A stretch of 64,000 nucleotides of DNA from Ceriagrion tenellum (Eukaryota > Arthropoda > Insecta > Odonata > Coenagrionidae), in contig OY720632.1 of the NCBI GenBank assembly GCA_963169105.1, positions 60,731,136 through 60,795,135 of the forward strand, in the 5' to 3' direction. Positions within the stretch are counted from its first letter, which is position 1. The number at the start of each line of letters is the position of its first letter. Made by a program: the position numbers and the translations under genes. The notes beneath the pieces were generated by a model. The model was not told the origin of the DNA, searched no databases, and was given only the letters and a program-made list of their open reading frames with translations. Of this stretch, positions 46,701-58,600 are shown piece by piece.

Positions 46701-48504
46701 TTCCAGCCTAATTATTAGATCACCGCATTCCCTATTCGTCTAGAGATAAGAAAAGGTTGAACTAGTGGTAGCTCAATTATTTTCTGTCCGTGCATTAGAG
46801 ATTTGTAAAAAGCAGCTCAACAAGTAGGAGATAATTTTTCTATTGATTGGGTAGGCAGTGCTTTCTCCCTCGATGAACCCTCCATTATGGCCATGTGCGC
46901 CCACCTCAACGGAAAGAATTATTTCCTAATTACCAAGTCAATTAAAAAAAAAGGACTTAAAACCTCTACACTTTAATTTCTTAACGGTGCATTAATCAAT
47001 TGTCTTCTAAGGATTAAGTTTGCCATAAATATTTCACTGATTATGGATGAACGTTGAGCAATATTTTTTTCGAAAATAGGTGTAAAAACAAAGAAGATGT
47101 AGGAGAATTGTTTCCCAACTTTTCGGAACTTCATAACTATGGGTTGGAATTAAATGAATTATAATTACTGATTTTTAATTATAGAAAGTTGTAAGTTATT
47201 GCTTTAATAATTCCATAATGAAACAAAAAGCTATAAATAGGAATTTAGTGATCGAATGTGACTACTAAAGTACGGAACAGTCAATAATTCCTCTGTTCAG
47301 CACGTTTAATTAGTTTAGATTTGGAATTACTCCCATAATAGTAATATTACTTAAATGGTAATGAGTCTCTTTTGAGATGGTATTCCAAGCAATTCCAAAA
47401 GGTTCTAGATAAGCAAAGAGTAACTAGAGATGTTCAGAAAAATTAATCAGGTAAATACCTGTAGGATACAGCAGTTTGAACCACAGAAGAGAACTTAATA
47501 ATGTAAATTATGCTGACTTTATCCTAATTTCCTTTATGAGATAATGCGGATTTTGCAATTAATAGCGAGAGACAGAAAATTAAGTCGAAAAAATATGACC
47601 TTTTCTATTATATTCTATTCTAATCCATGAACAATATCATCAAATAGAAGCTGAACTGAATATCTGTAATTGTTCATGTTTCTATAATTGAGGTAAACTA
47701 CCATAATTATGTAAAATTTTATTTTTCAGATCTGGAAACTGGATGAATCATCATATAAAGATGCACAAGGATAACAAAGTTTTAAAAGTTGATTATGGTA
47801 GATATTTAAATACCTTGATGGCATGACTTATAAATATGATTTCCCTATAAATGGCCACTAAAACATATTTTAATGGTCTAATTTCTATTATCAGAATTTC
47901 AAGATAATTGGTCAAATTATTTATGGTATATACTAAGTAGATTGGTAAATACACAACATCTATCTTGACTTAGCATTGCTAAATTCAGGATCATACTTTT
48001 TACTTACGAAGAATTACTATCGTGGTTAACTATTATATGTATAATCAATAATTTATGATTTACATCAATAATATATCCGTAATATCCGGAAATATTATCA
48101 TCCGTAAAATCCGCATAAGAGAATATCCGTAAAATTATGTTCAAGAGTGCATAAAAATATGCATTTTTCAATCTGCAAAGACAGTTGAATGATTATTAGT
48201 GACTGTGTAACAATCAGTGGAATTGTAAAAAGTGTTTTATGAGTGCCCTTGGAGACCTCAATGATACTCATTTCAGGCAAAATGCCCACCAATATTACTG
48301 TTTAAATCATGATTTGTCATAATTCTCTGTTTTCAGATTGGAGACCGCGCTGGTGTGATGGTTAATAACTTTGGAGTGTTACATATTTTTGTCAAAGGAG
48401 TTGATCAGGGTCCAGCTGCATCAAATATTCCAGCAATAGTTTATGAAGTTGTAGAGCTTTTCCACAGTTCAGCCACTGTGTCAATTGTTGACCCACCATC
48501 TTAA
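43781..48504 (+). pseudogene. Secreted NHR-domain gene, copy 6 (all five exons, disabled)
   Basis: Exons 43781-44054, 46230-46332, 46505-46679, 47730-47820 and 48337-48504. Exon 1 is open (MVHLKVILLFFLIVYGAVSS); its inner Met is Val, so only the outer ATG can serve. The exon 2 acceptor TTTCAG/GC has become TTTCAA/GC, and the only nearby AG is one base downstream, which would shift the frame. Exon 3 has one extra base in GGAATTAGCACC, giving a TAA at 46644-46646. The exon 4 donor is GC instead of GT. Exon 5 is open but has GDRAGV, VKGVDQG and YEVVEL changes. An AATAAA is at 48578-48583. It may still be transcribed because its promoter looks normal. Confidence 0.88.
44446..44474 (+). repeat. 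Duplicated 3' end of exon 1 inside intron 1 of copy 6
   Basis: GTTGTTCAGATTAAAGGAGT and the following ACTCCATG plus donor GTGAGCTC repeat the last ~28 nt of exon 1. The sequence before this point resembles intron 1 of copies 3-4, and the sequence after it resembles that of copy 2, which indicates a recombination joint. A TTTCAG at 44432-44437 precedes it, so a short cryptic exon is conceivable. Confidence 0.8.
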
Positions 48505-48577
48505 TCTCACGAAAGGATTTTCCTTGTCTTCAGCCTTATGAATTTATTTTATTTACCTTCACAACCTAATGAATGGG

Positions 48578-48583
48578 AATAAA
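48578..48583 (+). terminator. Polyadenylation signal AATAAA, copy 6
   Basis: In GGGAATAAATTGCA, 74 nt after the stop; same position as in the sisters. Confidence 0.6.
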
Positions 48584-48659
48584 TTGCAATATATGATAAA
48601 TATTTGTTTTCGAAATTATTTCCCATTTTTCCTGTCATATAACTCTACAATTTAAGAAA

Positions 48660-49646
48660 AAATCTTTTATTTTAGATTTATCGAGCTGTGGGAATATTGT
48701 ACGTACTCTCACATTCAAAATTCGGTCGACACGGTGATTGCGAAAGGAAATCATTGCCGTGATAACCTGCAATTGAGATTCGTGCATTTTCTGCGCGTTC
48801 CATGACTCAGGGGGCCCCTAATATACTGCCAAAAACAGCAGAAGACTTCATTCTTTACTCACTAAGAGATCCTCGCGTCAATTTCTCCCTGGAGAAGTGA
48901 GAGTTTATAGGGTTACCACCCCGACTCCAAACGAATTCGTCGGTTTTAGAACCCGTGGATCGTTTTCGGGTTTGTGCTGGGACTTTCTATCGATAAATCG
49001 ATTTATATCGATATTTCTTCCGTGATAAAGATGGCTAGATTTTCCCTGTGTCGACTATTGACATTATTTGTAGTGGTAAAGAGCATTTTAGTCCGGCGCT
49101 GGCTATGTTTATATGTGGGAAAACTGATAATTTATAAATACGAGGACGAAATCTACCTCTGAAAAATCAGCTCGGAATTTTTTCCCAGAAGTGGGAAACA
49201 AAAGATGATTTTAAAAGATACAAATTTCGATTCTGCACGAAATTTAAAATATTTAATATACATTTTAAATTATGATGACGGAAAGAGCCGAATACTTCCA
49301 TGGAGAAGACCAGGAAAAGTCCGAGTTAAGGATTGGGAGCGGAACACAAAACGTATCTCAGGGAGTGATATACTAACACTTTTTTTTAGGTCTAAGCCAC
49401 CACGTATTTTCTTTGCTTTTTGCACTGCCTTTACACGTTACGAGGGACTTGTGCAAAAGTTATAAATATGACTGCAGGAATTTGGAACACACTGGAAGGT
49501 TGGGCGATTTACCCTTGAATCTCTCGGGGATGAAACCGTTGAGTATGGGTGATAGTTATCGATCGAAATAGACATAGTTTGGCAAAGGATTTAAGGTACA
49601 CTAATCATTATCACTATCGATTTTGAATTGGTCGCTGGGAAAGCGA
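48660..49646 (+). repeat. Shared 3'-flank block after copy 6
   Basis: Complete version of the flank with an empty mariner site near 48823. It includes ATCGATAAATCGATTTATATCG near 48990, a short AT-rich palindrome not seen in the sisters. No gene is called. Confidence 0.6.
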
Positions 49647-50034
49647 TAACAGATATGCATGGAAAGAGTAAATTTAGGAAGGAATGTATTATGGTAACTG
49701 TTATTGTTGGTAGATTTGCAGATGAATTATTTACCCAGAGCACCACGGGACTTACTATGGACTTAACAGACCTAGAGATGCAGTGAGGCGTCATGATAAT
49801 AATCTGTGTCGCTCTGAAACACACCATTTCTGAATTTCTCAAGCAACTTAAGGCTAGCGAGTAGCCTCCGAGTCTCTGGGGGCTCCCACCTCAATCCCTA
49901 TAAACGTTGTGAGATGCTATATATTCGCTCGCAGCAGTTTTAATGGAAGCGTGTAGCTTTTCTTTGTATTTTAGTAATTTTATTTGACAAATCATTATGA
50001 CCAGAGTCCCAAATGCTCGCGGAAATTCGAGGTG
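49647..50034 (-). repeat. Right arm of the inverted repeat flanking copy 6
   Basis: Partner of 42433-42821. Here the shared 3' flank (ATGCATGGAAAGAGTAAATT, CACCACGGGACTTA) continues in its normal orientation into the LINE relic, so this arm looks like the original. Confidence 0.9.
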
Positions 50035-50345
50035 TGGCCTAAACAGAGCGAAGTAGCTTTTTCGTTTTCATCCGAGGACCTACCTATTTTATGCTTAACA
50101 AAATATAGTCTCTTTAATGATGTGCCGAATATGTTTTGTATGCGTGTTCCCGAAGATATATTAGAAGTTAAGACAATTCGAAGATACTTTACTGTATTTA
50201 AAGATTATATGTTTGATACACCCAAAGGTTTAAGAAATACGATCAATAGGAGAGGAATGCGGTAGAGAGTGGATTGATATTTCAAGAATTAACTATTTAA
50301 GGGTGAGCTCAAATTTATCCACCTTATTTCATTTGGATGAAATTA
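49770..50345 (-). mobile_element. Second non-LTR retrotransposon family, decayed fragment
   Basis: Minus-strand relic of the same kind as 53200-53780, with CGAGGTGTGGCC and TCGCGGAAATTCGAGGTG-type strings on the + strand. In the better copy it encodes PHLEHAASILDPGHKDLTKK. No intact frame remains. Confidence 0.55.
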
Positions 50346-50940
50346 TCCATAGCCGTTAAGTGTTTGAGCTAAGAGATGATGATTGTGATGGACTCGCTAG
50401 CGAACTGGGATGATTCGTGAAATGATCTGCAGCAGATGAAACTAAATGTGCCTCTTTACTCTGCGGTTCAACGATATTAGATTTTAGATGTTCAAATTTT
50501 CCGGTCTCGTTGTCCCTATATTGTCGACCCATACGTGAACGATACCCCATTAGTGACCCATATTATTGATGTGTATGGTCGAAACCCAAATACTTAATCA
50601 GAATCTGCTTGTAGAGAGAATTTATTTCTGTAAAAAATTACAAGTTGACTTGCATACAAACTTGCGTCATAGCAATCACATCCAACTATCAAGAAACTCC
50701 TCTAGAGTGCAAATGAACAAAATGGCTACCAAGTATTGCAATTTTTTTGAAGGTTTTGCTTATAAATGCAGATAATGCTATCTAGTGGAGGAAAAGGAGC
50801 AGTGGAGGAGGAAAATGTTGACTGAAACTCAAACTTTAAATACCAGTTCTACACTAACATTTTGTTACAATACATGATTGAGGTGGAAGAACTGTGTCAT
50901 TATGGAGTTAATTACTAGACATGGTAGTTTACTGCATTTA
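50220..50940. repeat. Dispersed repeat, partner of 33640-34470
   Basis: Same orientation and order of blocks as 33640-34470, with indels. No coding capacity is recognised. Confidence 0.6.
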
Positions 50941-51375
50941 ATAGGGTTATTTCACAAATGGGTTCAACGCACCACTTTATTATCAAGTATGTCCTAGATA
51001 ATGACGTTGTATATAAAAAACAGTCGTAAAATAAACCTAATACTGGCATAAATCTGGTTTTAACTGCATCATGTTCTACTGCATCATGTTTATGAACCCA
51101 CTAAAGTGTTTATCCTGGACCGCTTCTTACAGGGAAGCTTAGATAAACTGGTGCCACTTGAATGCTATTGATGTTTATGGGTAAATTTGAGAATGATTCC
51201 CTCGATATTTTTGCCGATAAAACTTAAATTTCCATACTAAACTATAATAACAGAAGCTACATTTATCCAGGGTTCGGGAACTCTTGACGACGCAACCAGC
51301 ACTAAATCCATTTACGGATAGGACTAGAATAATTTAAATTAGTGATTCAGTATTTAATATTGAGAAGAGAAAATT
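50941..51375. other. Unassigned intergenic sequence
   Basis: About 430 bp with no open frame of note and no partner found in the window. Confidence 0.4.
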
Positions 51376-51790
51376 TGCATGCAAATATTCTTTGTGGCAC
51401 TCCATGGATCGGAAGCTTTGACCATGGAAAAAACTGACCGGTAAAGAATCGAAGCCTTCGAAACCTGGTGCTGGAGGAAGATTCTAAAGATAAAATGGAC
51501 GGAGGAAACAAGAAATGATGAAGTGCACAGAGGAGTAGAAGAGGAAAGACCATATGGAACACCAGACAGAAAAGAAGAACAAGATGTATTGGACACACCC
51601 TGAGATACAATGAGTTTGTGAAGAACATAATTGAACGAAAATAGAAGGATAATCCCTAGGGGAAGACCCATGAATAAGGTCATGAACCAAATAAAGAGAA
51701 AAGTATATAGAAAGAGATACGAGGAGGTAAGGGAACAATTATTAGTTAAGGGAGGGGTGGTGGGATGCAGTCAACCAATCATAGGATGGA
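51376..51790 (+). mobile_element. Non-LTR retrotransposon C-terminal fragment (+ strand)
   Basis: The same LINE family as at 60560, here on the + strand and broken into several frames: EEVYRGVEEERPYG-like, then MNKVMNQIKRKVYRKRYEEV and WWDAVNQS. In the other fragments the order is RTRWIGHTLR, RGRPMNKFMDQIKRKVHRKR, WRAAVNQS. Confidence 0.65.
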
Positions 51791-52505
51791 ATGACCAATG
51801 ACTGGATGAATATTCATGTTATGCGAAATCATTATTAGTCTGCACATTTTTCTAACTATCAACCACTTGAATAATAACTGCGAGGTGATCAATAGCTAAA
51901 CCAACGTTCAATATTTTGCTCTAAGCCAAAATTATTGTTATGGTAAGTCAATTCCATAGATTTATAGCAATAGAAGGAAGGAAATTTCTGAAGTTTTCAA
52001 ATAAGTTGAGTTACTTTGATACCAAAAATGCTTTATATTAATTACACTTTAAATACAAGAATTAGTCTCAAGTAGCAGCTAACTGCACTGCTTACCCTAT
52101 TAAAAAAATTCCAGGCACCTTGGCTTCCAGACTCGATAATATAATAGTAATTTATATTGACATGATGAAACTTTTACAAGAACGAATACATGAAGAGTAG
52201 TTTGGCGAATGCGTAATCAATGTTTCACCAAATTGATTAGGAGGTACGGCGCACTACGACCCATCGGAAAGTATAGTCATTTTCAAATTAGTGAGCTTAG
52301 TATCATTGCAAAGATGAGGAAATTTTAATGAATAAAAAGAATTATAGTTTTTTATTTTAAAAATTTAAAAATGATCCATTGCGAGTAATTGCGGTGATAA
52401 AATTTAATATGCGCCGAACTCTTGACTTGACCGCACATAAACCTCCGACCTCCAACTCCATAGCAAATTCAACTCCCTTTAGGAATTCCCCTCCGAAAAT
52501 GAGAT
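51791..52505. other. Region upstream of copy 7, not shared with the other promoters
   Basis: About 700 bp before the copy 7 TATA box. It lacks the AATCAAAGGACAATTTTAGC block and the GACACAAGGATAAAAAACT block found before copies 2-6. I see no gene in it. Confidence 0.5.
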
Positions 52506-52512
52506 ATTTGAG

Positions 52513-52520
52513 TATAAAAG
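52513..52520 (+). promoter_or_regulatory. TATA box of copy 7
   Basis: TATAAAAG, 93 nt before the first ATG. The sequence after the box differs from copies 2-6 until TTCATTTCAAGATG, just before the start codon. Confidence 0.65.
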
Positions 52521-52605
52521 CACTAAAGAATAGTTTGAGTATAGTTATTCGTAGTCCAGTGTCCTAAGTGCAATTGTCACATACCCCAGAAAGATTCATT
52601 TCAAG

Positions 52606-55600
52606 ATGCTTTTACTTTTCTTCCTCATCGTCCATGGAGCAGCCTCCTCGTCCGTCACTGAGAACAGCTGTGCGGCTTATTCATCCTCAAGTCGGCAGGT
52701 GAACTTACAGATCAACAGTAAGAGGGACCAAGATGGAGAATGGCTGACGACATTCGAAGCTTTGAAGTCAGATGGTAGCACGGACAATTTTGTGGTGGAC
52801 GTGACGCAGACCGTTCACAACTGTGCCGGAGGCCAAGCTGTTCAGATTAAAGGAGTACTCCATGGTGAGCTTTTGAAACTGAAGAATAGCTTTTCATAAT
52901 TTAGCCACAAAATTTTGATGTATTATCCTTCTTGAACATGAACAGTAATTATTGTTTAACTGTTCTACATCTACGCACTACCCCACGAGCCGCCGCATGG
53001 GCGTGTTACAGGGGGTGGTAGGCCACCAGCCGTGTAAAGATGTAAGTTTTTGTGAGGTGTAATGGTGACCTGCATTATGTGAAAGTATTAAGAGGAGATC
53101 AGTTTTTATTGTGATCGCTTATTGTGCGCGGAAAGAACGAGTTTTTGTACCTATCCGTTCGGCAGTGTATCTCGCTTATTCTATCGCATCTGTCACGCCT
53201 AGAAATGTAATGAGGCGTCATAATAATATTCGCTGTGTCGCTCTGAAACACAATTTCTGAATTTCTCAAGCAGCCTAAGCCTAGCATGCAGTCTACGAGT
53301 ATCTAGGGGCTCCCGCCTTAATCCCTCTAACAGTTGTGAAACACTATATCTTCGTTCGTAGCAGTTTTTAACGAAGCGTGCTGCTTTTTTTGTATTTTGC
53401 TAATTTTTTTGGTTAAATCTTTATGACCAGGATCCAAAATGCTCGCGGCGTGTTCGAGGTGTGGCCAAACCAGAGCGAAGTAGCATCTCTCTTTTACTTT
53501 TCCACCCGAGGACCTTCCTATAATACGCTTAACAAAACCTAGTTTCTTTAATGCTGTGCCGCATATGTTTTGTGTGTTCCCCACGATATATCCGAGGTTA
53601 AGGTAATTCCAAGATATTTTACTGAATTTGTAGATTTTTATGTTTACTCCACCCACAGCCTAGGTATGGAATTTGTGTGATGACTTTCGCAGGAAGTGTA
53701 ATGTGGTGCATTTACTGATATATAAGTCTAAACTCCACTCCTGGCACCACGAATGAACGTTGTTAAGGTCAGATGACAGAACTTCAAAGTCCGAGTTGAC
53801 ATTGACGATTTATCGCCGAGATATGCGCTCCAATCGCATGTATGTATTATCCTCCTCGCTGAATTTAAATTGCCGTCACATCATTGGTCGTTCACCCGTC
53901 TTCATTCCACTTCAATTTTAACTGGAGTGCAAACAACAGTTGTTTTTGTTCGTTTTTTGGTGTGTTCTATTTTTTTGGTTTAGGGGACGGAATTCTGGAA
54001 GAATTTCATCTAAAATTGTAAGCGGACCTACAGACTCGTACTTGAAGTCATATACAGGGTACGGCATTATAACTTCCTTTTTTCAAAACGCAATAAAACC
54101 CATTTTATGAATAAATTTTTTCATATTTTTTTTATAAAGTTTTTTTTCTTATATCTAAAGTTTTGTTTTACTCAGTTTTTGAAAATCGTATCATATAGGT
54201 GATACTCCCTATTATCCATACGCTGAATAAGCCGATTTATGGCGATGGTCATGACCCTTGCCAGCATAGCAGCGGGTATGTTCTTAATTTCTGCCCGGAT
54301 GTTGGCCTTTAGGTCTTGTAGGGTCCTTGGACGGTCGACATGAGCACGGGATTTCAAAAAAACCCCAAAAAAAATCGCAAGGGGAAATTTGCCGGGAAAT
54401 TGCCAACATACCCGCTGCTACGCTGGTAAGGATCATGACAAACGCCATAAATCGGCTTATTCAGTGTATGGACAATGTGGGGCGTCGACTACCTGATATG
54501 ATTTCTAAAACTGTGTGCAACAAAAATTTAGATATGTATGCACTTCATAAAAAAATCAAAAAAATTTTATTCATAACATGGGTTTTATTGCGTTTTGAAA
54601 AAAGAAAATTATAATGCCGCACCCTGTGCTAATCGCTGCATTGACATTACACGATGCGGTTATTTTGTCCTTCAATTCAACTCAAATTTATCGGAAACGA
54701 TTTAAGCTGACCCTTGAGTTCTTTAAAGGCACATAAAAGGGGGAAATTGTTTTATTACAATATTTAATTATCAACTGGATAATTTTTTCAGAAATTAGAC
54801 GAATATAAGAACTATTACAAAAGTGATAGGAAATTTGGTAAGCTATTGCAATTGATGAATGTACATCTATTATTCTATTGAAATTTATTTACAGTTCTAC
54901 TCGCTAACGGATTTATATGGTATCATCATTGGTCGTTCAGTCACTTGGTGAGAATATTTATACATTAAATAATGCAGTACTCGATCCACACTCGTCTTCA
55001 TTCTACTTCAATTTTAACTAGAGTGCAAATAAAATGCCAAACAGATATCATTCATCGGTCGTGCAATCCGAAGATTGGTTGACTGTAGCCCTCCACCATT
55101 CCCAATCTAATTCTAGTTCCCTTACCTCTTGCTATCTCTCCCATCGTATTTTCTTTTTTATTTGGTCCATGAACTTACACCTGATCTTCCTCTGGGGACT
55201 TTTCCCTCTATTTTGACTTCAATTATGTTCTTCACAAACCCATTGTGTCTCAGGGTGTGTCCGATCCATCTGGTTCTTCTTTTCTGTATTGTGTTCCATA
55301 TGATTCTTTCCTCTTCCACTCTCCTTCAAACTTTATCTTGTCCGTCCACTTAACTTGTGTATTATTTAGAATAATACACTGTGGTCATTGAAAAATCCTA
55401 AGGTGTAGTTGAGGGTAGAGATTCATTTATGTGAGAGCTACTTCTAAAATTTCCATAGAAAAATATCAAATTCAATGACGAGACTCAAAACAAAAAATAA
55501 GGCTATGACTAATTTCAATCGCACCATTCGTTTTAATATTAAGGAAATATTGCAAATTTTACACAATCCATGCAAACTTTGGAAATTCACCATCTTCATT

Positions 55601-58600
55601 AGTTAAAGCGTTCTCGATATTTGTAAATAGTTCCGTCGGACACGTTGAGCTCACGTAGCACTCAGGACGCAAAGAAACACGAAATCAAAAACGCGATTTC
55701 TAACGGAAAAAGGTAGTGTCTACATAACGTGTTGAATACCTATCAACGGATAGCTTACTAAGTTATGTGCCGGATCAAGAACTTTGTAAAACTGGATTGT
55801 GACAAGTGCGACCCTGTATGTTGGTCCAATAACAAGTTACAGCATTGAACATTAGGCATGTTTTTAATAAACAAATGGAATAACTCAGCAACAAATTTAC
55901 CAAATTGGCTTTATAAATCCTATTTTTTTTGTCATAATGGGGGCCTTAATTACAAAGCAAAAAGTATTTAAAAAGTCATTTTTGCAATAAATAATTGATA
56001 TGCAAAAAAACGCCATTTTGGGGGTGTTTTTCAAAGTTTTTGCAATAAATAATTATCGAAAAAAAACTTACCATAGCTCAATTTATGCGTTTTTTAATTG
56101 TCTACAAAAAACATTTGAAACATTTTTTCCTAAAGTGAATACCTTGGCTTGTAGAATTAAAAAATCGTTTTTAGCCAACTTTGAACCCCTGTAATTTGTT
56201 ATAACGTCTAGTTCGAAGTTTAAAAATATATAGGTATCTATAACTCTCCCTTTCATGCAACTTTTGACTATTCTTAACCTGTATCACGAAAAAACCTTCA
56301 AATTTCCTTACAGACTGGACTATAAATAGAATCTTCATCGTGAAAGTTGGTATTAGGAAATGGATGATCTGTCTATTGCTCAATGTCATCTGAATCTCCC
56401 TCAAGGTGTACAGATAATAATTACAGAAGAAATAGCAACGGTTTTTCTAAAGAGTTCAAAACTAGGAGAGAGATGACTATTTAAGGTAGTCCGAGCGAGA
56501 TAGTTCCCTAGTCATAATAGAGACCATATTCGAATTATACGGTTTAATTTCACCAGCTGCAGGACACATAGATTACATATTCCATTATCAATGGTTGAAT
56601 TATATAGTTTCACGTGACAGAAATTGTAAGTAAGTAAATGAAAATATCTAAATAAGTCTTTAATTTGACTCATATTTTTTCGCGCGGTGAGTTTGAAACT
56701 CCTTCAAAACGGAAGGTTTTTTGTGATACCCAAGAACCTGCTGCGTTGACAATATGATTAATTTTCAAATATCGTTGAGAAAACACACAAGCTACACGCT
56801 GTTAGTTTTTTACGACATATAAGTGTTAGTAATACCTCATTTTGTAAGTACTCTCTCTCTGGAGTGCATACACGTACCATTTGCTATGCAAAAGGACTGG
56901 TATTCATTGGAAAATATCTCGAAAAGTAATGTGGTATGGGGTTAAATTTTTGATGTCATAAGAAGGGTGATATATTTTTCTTTAAAATGAGATCAAATTC
57001 ATTTATTTCTAAGTAAAATGATATTTCGCTCAAACCTTAAATGAAATAACTGTTACATATATTTTCAAATTTTCGAATGGTGTGATGAGCTAAAAATTTC
57101 CCCTGGAGGTGGCTCTGTGTTCATGTCATTTGGCATAGTTCTAAATCACTCACTGTTAAACATTTTCAGGTAACAGGAAAGCAAACATTTCTTATGATAC
57201 ACTCACATTCCATCCAAATTGTGGGTTCAATGCGGCAATCAGCAATGATGGGAAATCGGTGAGCAAGATAAAGTGAGTTCGCACCTCCTTTTTGACGACG
57301 GAAAACATAAATAAACTGCATGCACAGCCATAAAACCCGCAAACTTTTACTCTTTCTTCCTTTATAATGCTTCATATTAAAATTTAGTTCAGCTGCTGAA
57401 GGTTGCTGATGAATCGGATGGGAGTTTTATGCAACATTGTCCTTTTTTCCAGTGAAAATCATCCTGTGGATGGAACGGTTTTGACAAACAGACCTCTAAG
57501 GCGGGGCGAACTATTTGAAGTACGCCTGGACAAGAAATTAAGCGCACATGTACACTGTTGGAGCATTGGAATAACGACTTTCACGCCGGAAAACATCCAA
57601 ATGCCCAGTCTCATGTGGAATTTAAAGTAAGTTACTAATTTCAAACTGATAAGGTTAATTAATAGTTCATCACAAGGCATCCCACGCAGCACGCACACGT
57701 TCGCGGAACGTTGCCAGAACATTAGTTCTGAACCCAGGGAATGTTACGGAAACCAACCCCACAACGTTCCCAAACGGTTGCAATGTCGCCCGGGCCAAAC
57801 GTTACATAGACGTTCGCGTGGTTCGCGGCGCGAAAAAAACGAAAACAGCTTCGAGCATGGGTGTGATTGGGAGAGAAATAATCGTCCGGGGAGATAAATG
57901 CATAGACACACAAGTGCATAAGTTCAAACAAATAATTAGAACACTTAATTAAAAAAAGAGATATTTTAATAAAATAACAATATAACGATGGAACACCTAT
58001 ATAACGGAACGATGAAAAATCACATGATGAGTACAATATTATAAAGAAGACGTCACAGATGTGGCTATGACAACCATTGAAACAAAAGAAAAGGAGAAAA
58101 CTCACAGGTTTAAATACTTCGCCCGCACACAACCGCCTTACATATACAAGAGCAAGACTATAAGATATTGTGACTAGTCACTTCCATGCGTTCGCGGGAG
58201 AGTTAAAAATATCCTCGATTCCGCGGAAATAAATAATACATACAAATTCCGGTTATTAAGGTCTTAACGGTTTTTCTTAACAGTAATCATTATGCAGTGG
58301 ATAAAAAATGTAGTAGTATACGCGGAACGTAAATACATACTTTTTTAATAGTACCCGGTCTACAGATATATTTAATTCCTCTCCAAATATAATTACACAA
58401 ATGTAATAATACGAGGTGAAAAAAGTGGAATGAATTAGAAGATGGGTACAAGTACTATAAGGATTTCAAAACCAAGATCCGACAATATCATCTATGGATA
58501 AGAAATAGCGCCAATAACTATCATTTTAGCCTTTGTTGTAAGTCACCTCCCACTCTTAGGAGTGGGAGAATCAAAAAGCAATAGCAAATAAAGGAGAGAT

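Noticed and set aside
57722..58132. 136-residue minus-strand frame rich in Cys and Phe
   Set aside because: Lies in intron 3 of copy 7 over the ACGTT-rich patch; low-complexity residues and no conserved motif, so not called as a gene.
58547..58568. Short hairpin CTCCCACTC/GAGTGGGAG as a possible regulatory element
   Set aside because: Only 9-bp arms, no partner and no nearby gene start; too weak to call.
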